Positions 1 to 8,057 of a stretch of 48,680 nt of DNA are shown piece by piece. Origin of the DNA: Methylobacterium sp. WSM2598 (GTDB taxonomy: Bacteria > Pseudomonadota > Alphaproteobacteria > Rhizobiales > Beijerinckiaceae); the NCBI RefSeq assembly GCF_000379105.1, contig NZ_KB900609.1:1478361-1527040 (forward strand), read 5' to 3'. The notes under the pieces were generated by a model, which worked only from the letters and a program-made list of their open reading frames with translations, was not told the origin of the DNA and ran no database searches. A program made the position numbers and the translations under genes. How positions within the stretch are numbered: position 1 is the stretch's first letter; the number at the start of each line of letters is the position of its first letter.

Positions 1-540
1 GTCCGCCGCCAGGTCGGAGCCCTGGACGTTGATGCTGAAGGTGCCACCGGAGACCACCTGGCCGGTGTAGGTGGCGTTGTTCACGCTCAGCGTGACCGTG
101 TCGCCCGCCTTCGCGTCACCGCCGACCGAGCCGGTCACCGCGACCGTGCCACCAGCTTCCGCCGCGTTGATGACGTTGTCCGCCGTGATGTCGTTCAAGC
201 TGATCGTCGCCGTCGCGAGCGTATCGACCGTGTAGCTGTGATCCGCCGAAGCCGAGGCGGTGTTGCCCGCGGTGTCCGTCGCCGTGATGCTGGCGTGCAC
301 CTTGGTGTCCGCCGCCAGGTCGGAGCCCTGGACGTTGATGCTGAAGGTGCCACCGGCGACCACCGCGCCGGTGTAGGTGGCGTTGTTCACGCTCAGCGTG
401 ACCGTGTCACCCACCTTGGCGTCGCCGCCGACCGAGCCGGTCACCGCGACCGGGCCACCAGCTTTCGCCGCGTTGATGACGTTGTCCGTGGTGATGTCGT
501 TCAGGCTGATCGTCGCCGTCGCGGCGGTGTCCAGCGTGAA
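1..540 (-). repeat. Ig-like tandem repeats inside the adhesin, period 306 bp
   Basis: The sequence starting at base 1 recurs almost unchanged at base 307 (gtccgccgccaggtcggagc in both), giving a 306-bp, 102-aa period. In protein terms each unit reads [10 protein letters not shown], then [21 protein letters not shown], then [17 protein letters not shown] (short motifs only). The near-identity at DNA level points to recent duplication or ongoing homogenisation. Confidence 0.85.
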
Positions 541-2976
541 TGTGTAGGCTGCCGAGGGCGCCGAGATATTCCCAGCCTTGTCGATCTGACGCACGTAGAC
601 CGTGTTGGAGCCCTCCACCGGCGCGAACGAGGAGCCCCAGGTCGTGCCGTTGGTCGAGTACTCGATCGCGGCACCGCTTTCTACACCTGTCAGGCTTAGC
701 GCGCCGTTGCTGGTGACCTCGTCCGTCGAGGACGACCCAGTGTCACTGACTAACGCGACCGTCGGGGACGCGACTGCAGTATCAACAGTAATCGTTGCGC
801 CACTCGTCTCTTGCAGAATCGCATTTGTCGGAGCAGCAACGGCATTGCCCGCCAGATCCGTCACGCCAGTCAGTGTCGAATTTGTGATCGCAAGACCCGA
901 GATGTTGTCACCCGTGGTCACCGTATAGATGAATACCAGCTTGCCGTGTGCCAAGTCGGACGCAGCGACGTCGAAAGCCGCCGTCTTGCTGCCCGTCAAC
1001 GTGAGGGTGGGCGTCGCACCTGCGGCCACCTTCAGCGCCTCATTGTACGTGACTGTCACCGACACCTTGTCAGCGGCGTTCAAATAATCCACGCCCGACG
1101 ACAGACTGCCACCTGTCGTCGCCGCCACGACTGAGCTCACGCTCGCTACCGTGTTATCGAGCGTGAGAGTGATGCCGCCCGTCTCCTGCAGACCTGCATT
1201 GGCCGGAGCAGTAACGGCGTTGCCGACCAGATCCGTGACGCCGGCCAGGCTGGAACCGGTGATGGCCAAGCCCACGACATTGTCGCCGGCTGCCACCGTG
1301 TAGGTGAACACCAGTTTGCCATGCACCAAGTCAGACGCAGCAGCGTCGAGAGTGGCCGTGCGGCCGCCCGTCAGTGTCAAGGTGGGCGTCGGGCCCGAGG
1401 CAACCTTCAGCGCCTCGTTGTACGTTACCGTCACAGACACTTTGTCGGTCGCATTCAAATAGTCGACCGTGCCAGCAACCGCACCGCCGGTGGTCGCTGC
1501 GACAACTGAACTCACCACCGCGGCCGTGGCATCCACGCCGAGAATGTCTGCTGGTGAGAAATTCGTCACCCCAACGACTTGGATTTTTAAGTCAGGCTGA
1601 CCATTCCCATCGGCATCGACGAGGACGTACGACCCACCATTGCCATCGCTCGTGTACCACACAGACGGGACACCCGCCTTGGGGCCCGCGTTTCCACCCC
1701 AGGCAAATGAACCGAGCGCGGTCAGATCGATTTTGTCGCCCTGAGCCGATGAGAAGTTCGTAATTTGGTCCCATGACTGGGAGAGCTGACCGCCGCTGTT
1801 GAGCTGCCCGGCCGCGGGAGAATCGTTGACCGAAGTGTAAACAAAGAAATCCGCTCCCAACCCGCCGCTCATCACGTCGGCGCCAGCGCCTCCCTGAATG
1901 ATATTATGAATGGCGGTGTTCGACGTGATACCCTGAATATTGTCCCTTCCCGCACCCCCATCCACGTCTGCCGTCACGAGCGCAGATGTAGAGCCCAGAA
2001 CCGAGTTAACAGCCGATACAAAGCTTGAGAGAGTGGGATACGTTTGGTTCAGGCTAGCGACTGCGGCCGCGGTGGTGTCCGACAGCGCTCCCAGCGCGAA
2101 TGTCCCATAAGGATCGACAGGGCCCGTGCCCGGAACGTAACCGTACTGATCCGTCTGGACGATCACGTAGCCGGCGGACGTATGCTTAATAGTGAAGTAG
2201 ACATTGTTGCCCAGGTTGAACGTGAGCGCGAGCGATCCGGCACTGAAGGCGGATTGCAGGGTCTGGGTCTGCGTCGCATTCGTTGTCGACGTTAGGAACG
2301 CCGACACCTCGGACCAAGTGATGATCTCCTTCCCGCCTACGTCGTTCGCCGTGTTGGTGTCCAGGACGTTCAGGTTTTCGACCGTGGTCCCGTTGGAGGT
2401 CGTTTGAGTAGCGGCCACGGCAAGATATCCTTCCTGAGCGGATGCGGTGAGCGGCGCAGCGGCGCCGGCGATGTCGGAGGAGAGAGACCAGGTCCCGCCG
2501 AGAGCGGCGTGACCGATGACGACTTGGGCGACCGTCACCGGGGCGGCGACCGCCCCCTCAAGGGCGCGCGTCAGCGCCGCACCCTCGGCGCCGGCGCCCG
2601 CCTGGCAGCTCCAAACGAGGAGGCGGCCGCGCACGCCGAGCGCGCTCCCCACGGAAGCGAGCTCGTCTGTATTGTCGCCGACGCTCTCAGCAGTGACAGC
2701 GCCCGCGGCGAAAGCAATCGCGCCAGGTGATCCGTGGGCCAGGACGTGGATGGCCGCGAGGCCCGCACGCCCGTGCAGCGCCCGTGCGATCTGGGCCAGC
2801 GCGGGACTCGACGCGTTCAGGAGGATGGGCTCGACATCGGCGCGCAAGCCCGCGCGCAGGACCTCGACCGCATCCAGCCCGGGATCGATAAAGGCGATCT
2901 CTCGCGGAGAACTGGCGAGACAAGGGGAGCGCTCCGCCCGAACAGGGCGGCCGATGCAACCGGCATCAGATGTCAT
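1..2976 (-). CDS. Giant BapA-like surface adhesin, N-terminal part (runs off the left edge)
   Basis: The frame is open from an ATG at 2976 down to base 1 (992 codons, no stop seen), so the gene continues outside the window. Residues about 25-190 resemble DUF4347, a domain found at the N-terminus of very large secreted adhesins; visible are [21 protein letters not shown] and LLVWSCQAG. About residue 340 onward there is a short RTX-like calcium-binding block ([20 protein letters not shown]) followed by a serralysin-C-like stretch and an EF-hand-like DADGNGQPD. Two repeats of about 125 aa follow ([11 protein letters not shown]), then Ig-like repeats with a 102-aa period running to the edge. The family is normally exported by type I secretion and mediates attachment or biofilm. 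The T1SS operon at 18.9-22.1 kb is a possible exporter, but this is inference. No signal peptide is visible, as expected for T1SS cargo. Confidence 0.85.
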   Translation of the reverse strand, partial: MTSDAGCIGRPVRAERSPCLASSPREIAFIDPGLDAVEVLRAGLRADVEPILLNASSPALAQIARALHGRAGLAAIHVLAHGSPGAIAFAAGAVTAESVGDNTDELASVGSALGVRGRLLVWSCQAGAGAEGAALTRALEGAVAAPVTVAQVVIGHAALGGTWSLSSDIAGAAAPLTASAQEGYLAVAATQTTSNGTTVENLNVLDTNTANDVGGKEIITWSEVSAFLTSTTNATQTQTLQSAFSAGSLALTFNLGNNVYFTIKHTSAGYVIVQTDQYGYVPGTGPVDPYGTFALGALSDTTAAAVASLNQTYPTLSSFVSAVNSVLGSTSALVTADVDGGAGRDNIQGITSNTAIHNIIQGGAGADVMSGGLGADFFVYTSVNDSPAAGQLNSGGQLSQSWDQITNFSSAQGDKIDLTALGSFAWGGNAGPKAGVPSVWYTSDGNGGSYVLVDADGNGQPDLKIQVVGVTNFSPADILGVDATAAVVSSVVAATTGGAVAGTVDYLNATDKVSVTVTYNEALKVASGPTPTLTLTGGRTATLDAAASDLVHGKLVFTYTVAAGDNVVGLAITGSSLAGVTDLVGNAVTAPANAGLQETGGITLTLDNTVASVSSVVAATTGGSLSSGVDYLNAADKVSVTVTYNEALKVAAGATPTLTLTGSKTAAFDVAASDLAHGKLVFIYTVTTGDNISGLAITNSTLTGVTDLAGNAVAAPTNAILQETSGATITVDTAVASPTVALVSDTGSSSTDEVTSNGALSLTGVESGAAIEYSTNGTTWGSSFAPVEGSNTVYVRQIDKAGNISAPSAAYTFTLDTAATATISLNDITTDNVINAAKAGGPVAVTGSVGGDAKVGDTVTLSVNNATYTGAVVAGGTFSINVQGSDLAADTKVHASITATDTAGNTASASADHSYTVDTLATATISLNDITADNVINAAEAGGTVAVTGSVGGDAKAGDTVTLSVNNATYTGQVVSGGTFSINVQGSDLAAD
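785..1535 (-). repeat. Two 125-aa adhesin repeats, period 375 bp
   Basis: Matching blocks such as ctcttgcag (about 808) and ctcctgcag (about 1183) lie 375 bp apart. Both encoded units start [11 protein letters not shown] and carry [16 protein letters not shown], followed by TLTLTG and LQET. They are more diverged than the 306-bp repeats to the left. Confidence 0.75.
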
Positions 2977-3355
2977 TCAATCCCCCTACCAGCCTTTTGT
3001 ACCAGCAGATTGCGGTCTGCGCCCCGCTTTCCGGTGTCATACATGACTGACCACCGATCACGCATCGTCCAGATGGACTAATCTACGTAGTTTGCCGCGA
3101 CCATGAGCCCGTCTTCTTTGATACTTGGCACTACTAAAGCCATGCCGTACATCCCGCAGCACGAAGAAGCACGGATATTTCAGCCTCCGCACAGCTCGAA
3201 GGTGCGTCGTCTTATTGCTTGCACGACGCCTTTGCGACTTGCTCAGCGAGCGGCTTTGTCAAATGACCTCGCTCCAGGCGATGCTCAAGCTGCACGAAGC
3301 TCTCGACCATCATGCGGGCACAACCCGAAAGCTCCCGCGCCGCGCCGTCCGGTCC

Positions 3356-3823
3356 TCAGGCATGCTGATCCGCCCGGTGTGGTCGTTCGCCCCCAAAATG
3401 CGGTAGCAGCCCGGAACCCGGCGCCACACCAATGTTGCTACCGATCTCCTGGAGCTCGTCGCGGCCATTCGGGCCCGCCCGCGTCACGTTGGGGGCGTTG
3501 CCCGAACCGGCCCGCTTGCCTCGCCCGGCGACGCCGAGCCGATCTCCTGTGCCGGTCTGAGTGACGGTCCCGTTGCCAAGGTCGCCACCCTGCAGGAATG
3601 GGGTCCTGTCGTCGCCGACCGGGTTGCCGCCGCCCGCACCCGCGGTCATTCTGCAGGCTCCGTTACGGTCGTCACTCCTGTTAAGCGTCAGACTATTGCC
3701 GCCGTTAGAGCTGCTCTGGCCCGTGTAGGCGCATTTCTTGTCCGCATAGGCCACCGCCGCGTGCGCGAAGCGAGGGACGTGACTCGACAGGGCGAACAAA
3801 TGCTTCCTCACATTGTTCTCCAT
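3356..3823 (-). CDS. Possible hypothetical protein, Gly/Asn-rich
   Basis: An open frame of 155 codons starts at ATG 3823 (MENNVRKHLFALSSH) and is rich in Gly, Asn, Arg and Thr. I do not recognise a family and see no convincing ribosome binding site. The opposite strand is also open over 3407-3855 without a good start codon, so which strand, if either, is coding cannot be settled by eye. GC at third positions is high in both readings. Confidence 0.25.
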   Translation of the reverse strand: MENNVRKHLFALSSHVPRFAHAAVAYADKKCAYTGQSSSNGGNSLTLNRSDDRNGACRMTAGAGGGNPVGDDRTPFLQGGDLGNGTVTQTGTGDRLGVAGRGKRAGSGNAPNVTRAGPNGRDELQEIGSNIGVAPGSGLLPHFGGERPHRADQHA

Positions 3824-3856
3824 TCTGGAATCGGATCGGTATCACCCGATTGATCC

Positions 3857-5118
3857 GACCTACGGCGGGTCTCAAAGCGGGCCTGCCGTCCTGCTGCGAG
3901 CTTAGCGACTTCATAACCCAATCTGTCGGCCTGTCGAGGACGATAATTCGGTCTGCGCAATCTGCTGTGCATTGTAGCTAATGCGCATAATGCATTTGAA
4001 TTAGTTGCGTGTCTGCGCCTGTATTCGTTTAGAAGATCGGGGGCCGGTCAAACGCCGTGAAAGACCCCGAGATCGCCGGGCAAGCGGTTTCGGCATCCTG
4101 GGGCGAGCCTTCGCCGCTGGGGAACGGCCAAGGTTGCTATCGTGAAGCTGAGCAGTAGGTCCGCGCCGGTCTCGCTATGTCTGGCCGAGCATCGCGGGTG
4201 TTGCGGCAGGAACTGGCGGGTGACGTTGGGCGGATCTCAAAGTGCAGCCTGTCGGAACCGCGGCGCTCTCCCGCTCAATGGTGGTGTCGGGGCGCAAGGA
4301 GCGGCCGTTTTCGATCACATGTGTGTATTTGATGACAGGGCCGGCGGGGGCGTTGATGACACAACTTGGCAGCTTATGAAGTAGCAAATTCAAGCTTTAG
4401 CAGTTTTTATCGAGCAATAATGGGCGCGCGAGCGGCGCGTCGATTGCAGACAGGCAGGGGGTCAAGGCTCTTTCACTCGCGTTACCGCTCATGTAATCCT
4501 GAACCAATGTTGCTGTTTGATACGTTCGTGTTGTTAGTAGCGCAATGTTTGTTTCATATGACTAGTGTGATTTGCGCGATGATGCAGACGCATTATAGCT
4601 GACACAACGTCAAGTACCGGCCAGGACCGATCTGCACTGATCCCACGTGGTTGCCAACGCCGCTCTGCTGGGCGGTGACCGTGTCGCGCGTGCCACGCTG
4701 TTGCAGATCTGCCGCGTTCCGCGATCTTGTGTGGAAGACTATAACCAACAGGTGTTTAACCGACTACGTTACAACTCTTTGGTTGTTTTCGGGAGCGCGC
4801 AGCCGGGCGCCCGACGATGGCTCTCCTCTGGCGTGTTCAGGCGATTGGGAGACCGTCGCCGGGACCCTGCAGCGTCGTCCCGGCCGAGATCACCTGAGCC
4901 TTGCCGCTGGATCCGGCGGCGAACAGGCCCGTGGCTCTCGGGCCCGTGGCTCTCGGGAGGGCGGGGGCCGGATCTATAAACCGGCGCCGGGTCGGGCAGA
5001 TCCAGGGGCGCAATCGAGCCGGTCGCGGCGGCCTGCCAGGGCCGGATCTCGTCGGCCAGCTGGGAGGAGGCGCAAAGGGGGCGGCAAGCCCTCCTGGATC
5101 AACCAATCTCGCCTATAA
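3857..5118. other. Gene-poor stretch, nothing recognised
   Basis: Only short open frames without recognisable motifs are present. The stretch from about 3960 to 4620 is lower in GC than the rest of the window. A short direct duplication, cccgtggctctcggg repeated back to back, lies around 4927-4957. Together with the broken genes downstream this looks like decayed, formerly coding DNA. Confidence 0.4.
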
Positions 5119-5662
5119 ACACAAATCTCCTTCGAGGTCGTGCACAAGGTCAAACCGGCGGACGCGATCGAGGCGATCTGGGCGAAGGACGTCGTCGACC
5201 TGATCTGGGAGGCCAAGCGTCTACGCCGTTGTCTACGCCGTTGGCGACGCGAGATCCTCGCACAGGGTCACCTCCACGCGTTGGCGAGCCTGTTCGAGCC
5301 AACGTACAAGGCGGACAAGCCGAAATGGCAGCTTCGACATCACACCTTGCGAGACCCGGGCCACGAGGCTGGCGCTCGGGTGGCCGAGTGAGGACGCGAG
5401 AGGCTGAGCCGAGGTCGACAACAGACTTGCATCACGCGGCTCGACGACTGCTGACGTGACCGCGGCGGCGTTCCACCTCCGGCTCTCCGACATGGAGCGC
5501 ATCGACCGCATGGCAGCCGCAGCCGACCACCGGCGCGATGCCCTGCTTCGCGAGATCGAGCGCAGCCGCACCAGCGTTGGCCAACAGCTGCGCGCCGCCT
5601 CGACGGACGTGCTCAATGTCGAGCCCGTGGCGGGGGAGGGGGCTTCGCTCCCTCAAGGCTGA
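5119..5662 (+). pseudogene. Broken Rhizobiales hypothetical protein gene
   Basis: Frame 1 from 5119 reads ISFEVVHKVKPADAIEAIW and KDVVDLIWEAKRLRR, a pattern I associate with a common family of Rhizobiales and Methylobacterium hypothetical proteins. That frame closes at 5389-5391. The family's C-terminal part (LRLSDMERIDRM, LLREIERSRTSVGQ) continues in frame 2 to a stop at 5660-5662. So one frameshift lies near 5365, and an in-frame TGA at 5405-5407 follows it. The N-terminus is also missing, because a stop sits just upstream at 5116. The family assignment is from memory; the two disruptions are visible directly. Function unknown. Confidence 0.55.
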
Positions 5663-5663
5663 G

Positions 5664-5853
5664 ATGACCTCGTGCCGGACAGGGCAGTCGACGCCGGGGA
5701 CCCCGAGGGGCGGCGGCCCGCGCACGGCGGAGGGCAAGGCGCGCGCGAGCCAGAACGCCCGCAAGCACGGACTGCGGGCCAGCCGGCGGCCACTTGGCGA
5801 TCGAGGCAGTCCGCGCCGCGTCAAGGAACCTGTGGAGGCTCGCCGCGTGTTGA
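5664..5853 (+). pseudogene. Internally deleted hypothetical gene (GPRTAEGKARASQNARKHGLRA type)
   Basis: An ATG at 5664 preceded by AAGG starts a frame containing GPRTAEGKARASQNARKHG, a motif typical of the N-terminus of a Rhizobiales hypothetical family. About 40 codons in, family-like sequence stops. A different frame from 5791 reads HLAIEAVRAASRNLWRLAA up to TGA at 5851, which looks like the C-terminus of the same family. I infer an internal deletion that joined the two ends out of frame. It begins two bases after the broken gene at 5119-5662, and in related genomes these two families often sit together (recollection, not checked). Confidence 0.45.
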
Positions 5854-5902
5854 CCCCGATTAGGGCGGGACACAGAAGCCCGCCTCCTGAGAGGAGCGCT
5901 CA

Positions 5903-6634
5903 ATGCTGAAGGCCTCATGCTCGTGTTGCATTCCGCTTGCTAGGCGCGCTTTCCTCGGCGGTGCTATTGCCGCGGCTGCCACATTCTCGGTAGGCGGTAA
6001 GCCGGCGTTCGCTGCGGATCCCGTTTCGAAGACCACGCTCACCCCTGACCAAGCGTTGCGGATCCTCAAGGAGGGCAACGACAGTTTCCGCACCGAGGCG
6101 CCCTACCGTGCTCAGCAGGGCCGCGAGCGGCGCGTCGAACTCGCGCGCGGCCAGGCGCCGTTTTGTGTGCTCGTCGGCTGCTCTGACAGTCGCGTTCCCC
6201 CCGAGCTGCTCTTCGGCCGCGGCCTGGGTGAACTGTTCATCGTTCGCAACGCGGGCAACACCGTCGACACGGCCGCGCTCGGCAGCATTGAGTACGGCGT
6301 GGGCGTGCTCGGCTGCCCGCTGATCGTCGTCCTCGGTCACCAGTCATGCGGGGCTGTCGCTGCGGCGGTCGATGTCGTGGAGAAGAACGCAACCTTTCCG
6401 GGCGTGATCGGCGAGATGGTCCAGCCGATCATTCCAGCGGTGCTCGCGGCCCGGGGCCAGTCAAGTGACCTCCTGGATGCGGCCGTGCGCTCGAACGCAC
6501 GGCGTGTTGCCGCTCGCCTCAAGACGCAGAGCACGGTCATACAGGATCGTCTTCGCCAGGAGAACAAGCTGAAGATCGTTGCCGCGCGCTATAGCTTGGC
6601 GGATGGTGATGTTGAATGGATGGAAGACATCTAG
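5903..6634 (+). CDS. Beta-class carbonic anhydrase, Tat-type export signal
   Basis: A 243-aa protein that would interconvert CO2 and bicarbonate. The zinc site is complete: Cys93 and Asp95 in CSDSRVPPE (with Arg97), then His145 and Cys148 in GHQSCGA. Residues 13-37 form a twin-arginine-like signal (ARRAFLGG, then a hydrophobic run ending AFA), so the enzyme is probably exported folded to the periplasm. A GAGGAG ribosome binding site precedes the ATG. It stands alone: broken genes lie upstream and about 480 bp of apparently empty DNA follows. Exported beta-carbonic anhydrases with Tat signals are known in proteobacteria, where they are thought to help retain or supply inorganic carbon. Confidence 0.92.
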   Translation: MLKASCSCCIPLARRAFLGGAIAAAATFSVGGKPAFAADPVSKTTLTPDQALRILKEGNDSFRTEAPYRAQQGRERRVELARGQAPFCVLVGCSDSRVPPELLFGRGLGELFIVRNAGNTVDTAALGSIEYGVGVLGCPLIVVLGHQSCGAVAAAVDVVEKNATFPGVIGEMVQPIIPAVLAARGQSSDLLDAAVRSNARRVAARLKTQSTVIQDRLRQENKLKIVAARYSLADGDVEWMEDI

Positions 6635-7117
6635 ATCGGGAGTAAATGACGGAGCGTCACTGCCGAGAATGACAGCTTGTCAGACTTCAGGGGTGAGGAG
6701 GAAGTGCCGGCCGAGCTCTGAGGCTGTGCGGCCGGCTTCAGACCGAAGCCAGCCGATCACAGGCGGCGGGCTCTCGCGGCCCCGCTCGTCAGAGGCGCGG
6801 CGGGGCTGCGGCAGGCCTCTTAGGACGACCGCGTTAGGAGAATGGCCCCTCCTGGCGAAGCCGGAGTTCAGTTTCCGCCACCTGGGGCGGGCAGCAGATG
6901 GGACAGTACAACCGCGAAACTCAACCGCTTGGTGTGCTGTCTCCGCGTGTAAATGACCTTTTTACGCCCTCGATCCTCAGCCTGGCACAAGCTTAGGCGC
7001 CTATGCACCAACCGCTCGCAAGAGCGCCCCAAAAGGACTTACCCTGCCGACACTGTCGAGCAGGGTCTTTTGGCGAAGGCCTTGTCCAACGCCATGGGCA
7101 TGCCACGGACCGCCTCG
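6635..7117. other. Intergenic stretch without a supported gene
   Basis: I see no frame with recognisable motifs or a convincing ribosome binding site. Near its right end lies an imperfect inverted repeat (7027-7075), listed separately. Confidence 0.5.
7027..7075. repeat. Imperfect inverted repeat downstream of the minus-strand remnant
   Basis: The left arm ccaaaaggacttaccctgc pairs with the right arm gcagggtcttttgg, leaving three to five unpaired bases and a short loop. It lies 40-90 bp past the end of the minus-strand remnant at 7118-7456 and could be its transcription terminator or an old element end. Neither can be shown here. Confidence 0.35.
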
Positions 7118-7456
7118 TCACCGGCAGCGATAGAAGAACATCTTCTGCCCGTCCTCGGTCTGAACGAGCATCGTGCCGCTTGCGCCGACTTGCCAGCGGG
7201 CAGTGCGGTTCCAGCGATCCGCACCGGAGGCGCACTGCATCGTGACCGCGACCTCGTCGCCCTGAGGGCGCTTGCTCGCCACCCTGCAGCGCATGTCGTG
7301 CCCCTACACCTCGGTCGACGTGATCCTGATCGCCGCGATGTCTGGGGTGGCGACGCCCGCCTTGGCCGTGGCGCAGTGGTCCTGCTGCGCGGTCCACAGC
7401 CCCTCCCACAGTGCGAGTGAGGCCCCGCAACCAGTGCTCGACGAGGTGTGGGTCAT
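7118..7456 (-). pseudogene. Small secreted or lipoprotein-like hypothetical gene with an in-frame amber stop
   Basis: Reading from ATG 7456, the frame gives MTHTSSSTGCGASLALWEG, QQDHCATAKAGVATP and IAAIRITSTEV, then TAG at 7306-7304, and continues in the same frame with MRCRVASKRPQGDEVAVTMQ, TARWQVGASGTMLVQ and DGQKMFFYRCR up to TGA at 7120-7118. The two halves look like one small cysteine-containing Rhizobiales protein in which a Trp- or Gln-like codon became TAG. Codon use is GC-rich on both sides of the stop. A lipobox-like STGC lies near the start, but the true N-terminus may be further upstream. Function unknown. Confidence 0.5.
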
Positions 7457-7466
7457 CGAATCGGGC

Positions 7467-7661
7467 ATGATCTACGCGAACGAGAGCTATGATTCGTCGA
7501 TGGCGCTCAGCAACGTGCACGAGCTGACCGAGGCTCGAAAAATCAGCGAGCAGCGCATGCAGGCGGCGAAAGAGCGCGCCCGGCGCGCTGAGGCGAGAAG
7601 GGCCGGAGCCACAGCGGGGCGGCGTATGGAACCAGCCATGTCCGCCGCTTTGCGAGACTAG
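7467..7661 (+). CDS. Possible short coiled-coil protein
   Basis: A 64-aa frame from ATG 7467 has regular GC-rich codons and an Ala/Arg/Glu-rich middle (ARKISEQRMQAAKERARRAE) likely to form a helix or coiled coil. There is no clear ribosome binding site and I recognise no family. It runs divergently from the remnant at 7118-7456. It could equally be a chance frame. Confidence 0.25.
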   Translation: MIYANESYDSSMALSNVHELTEARKISEQRMQAAKERARRAEARRAGATAGRRMEPAMSAALRD

Positions 7662-8057
7662 CCCTCAAGCGAGGCTGCACCCTGCGACGAGATTTGTTCC
7701 GTGCCCAAGCGAGGGAAAAGCTTAAAGACAATACATCGATCCATCCATCCAGAATTAATTTAGAAATCGCTTGTCTGGATGTGCACATGGGCACTATTAT
7801 TCTCTGTGCACCTGAGATTTCGGCTCTTTATCTACAAAATTGAGAGTCTGACCCTACGAAATACGCTGGACAATGCGAGACTTTTGCTGAGCGAAGTGCC
7901 AATCTGATCGGCTGCGCGCCCGCTGCAAGTGGAGCGGCCGAGAGAGCCATGCGGGATGTAAGCTGGGTAGGACCGCACTCTGGCCTCAGCTTGGGAGAGC
8001 ACTGTTGGCTATGCTCGCGGTCGTACGTGGATCGTCCAGCGTCCCTCGAGACACCCC

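Noticed and set aside
4142..4602. Short frames in the low-GC part of the gene-poor tract
   Set aside because: None has a ribosome binding site, a family motif or consistent codon use.
5849..5868. ttgaccccgatnagg-like match between 5849 and about 25656 as a possible IS end
   Set aside because: Only about a dozen bases match, with no terminal repeats, transposase gene or target duplication at either site.
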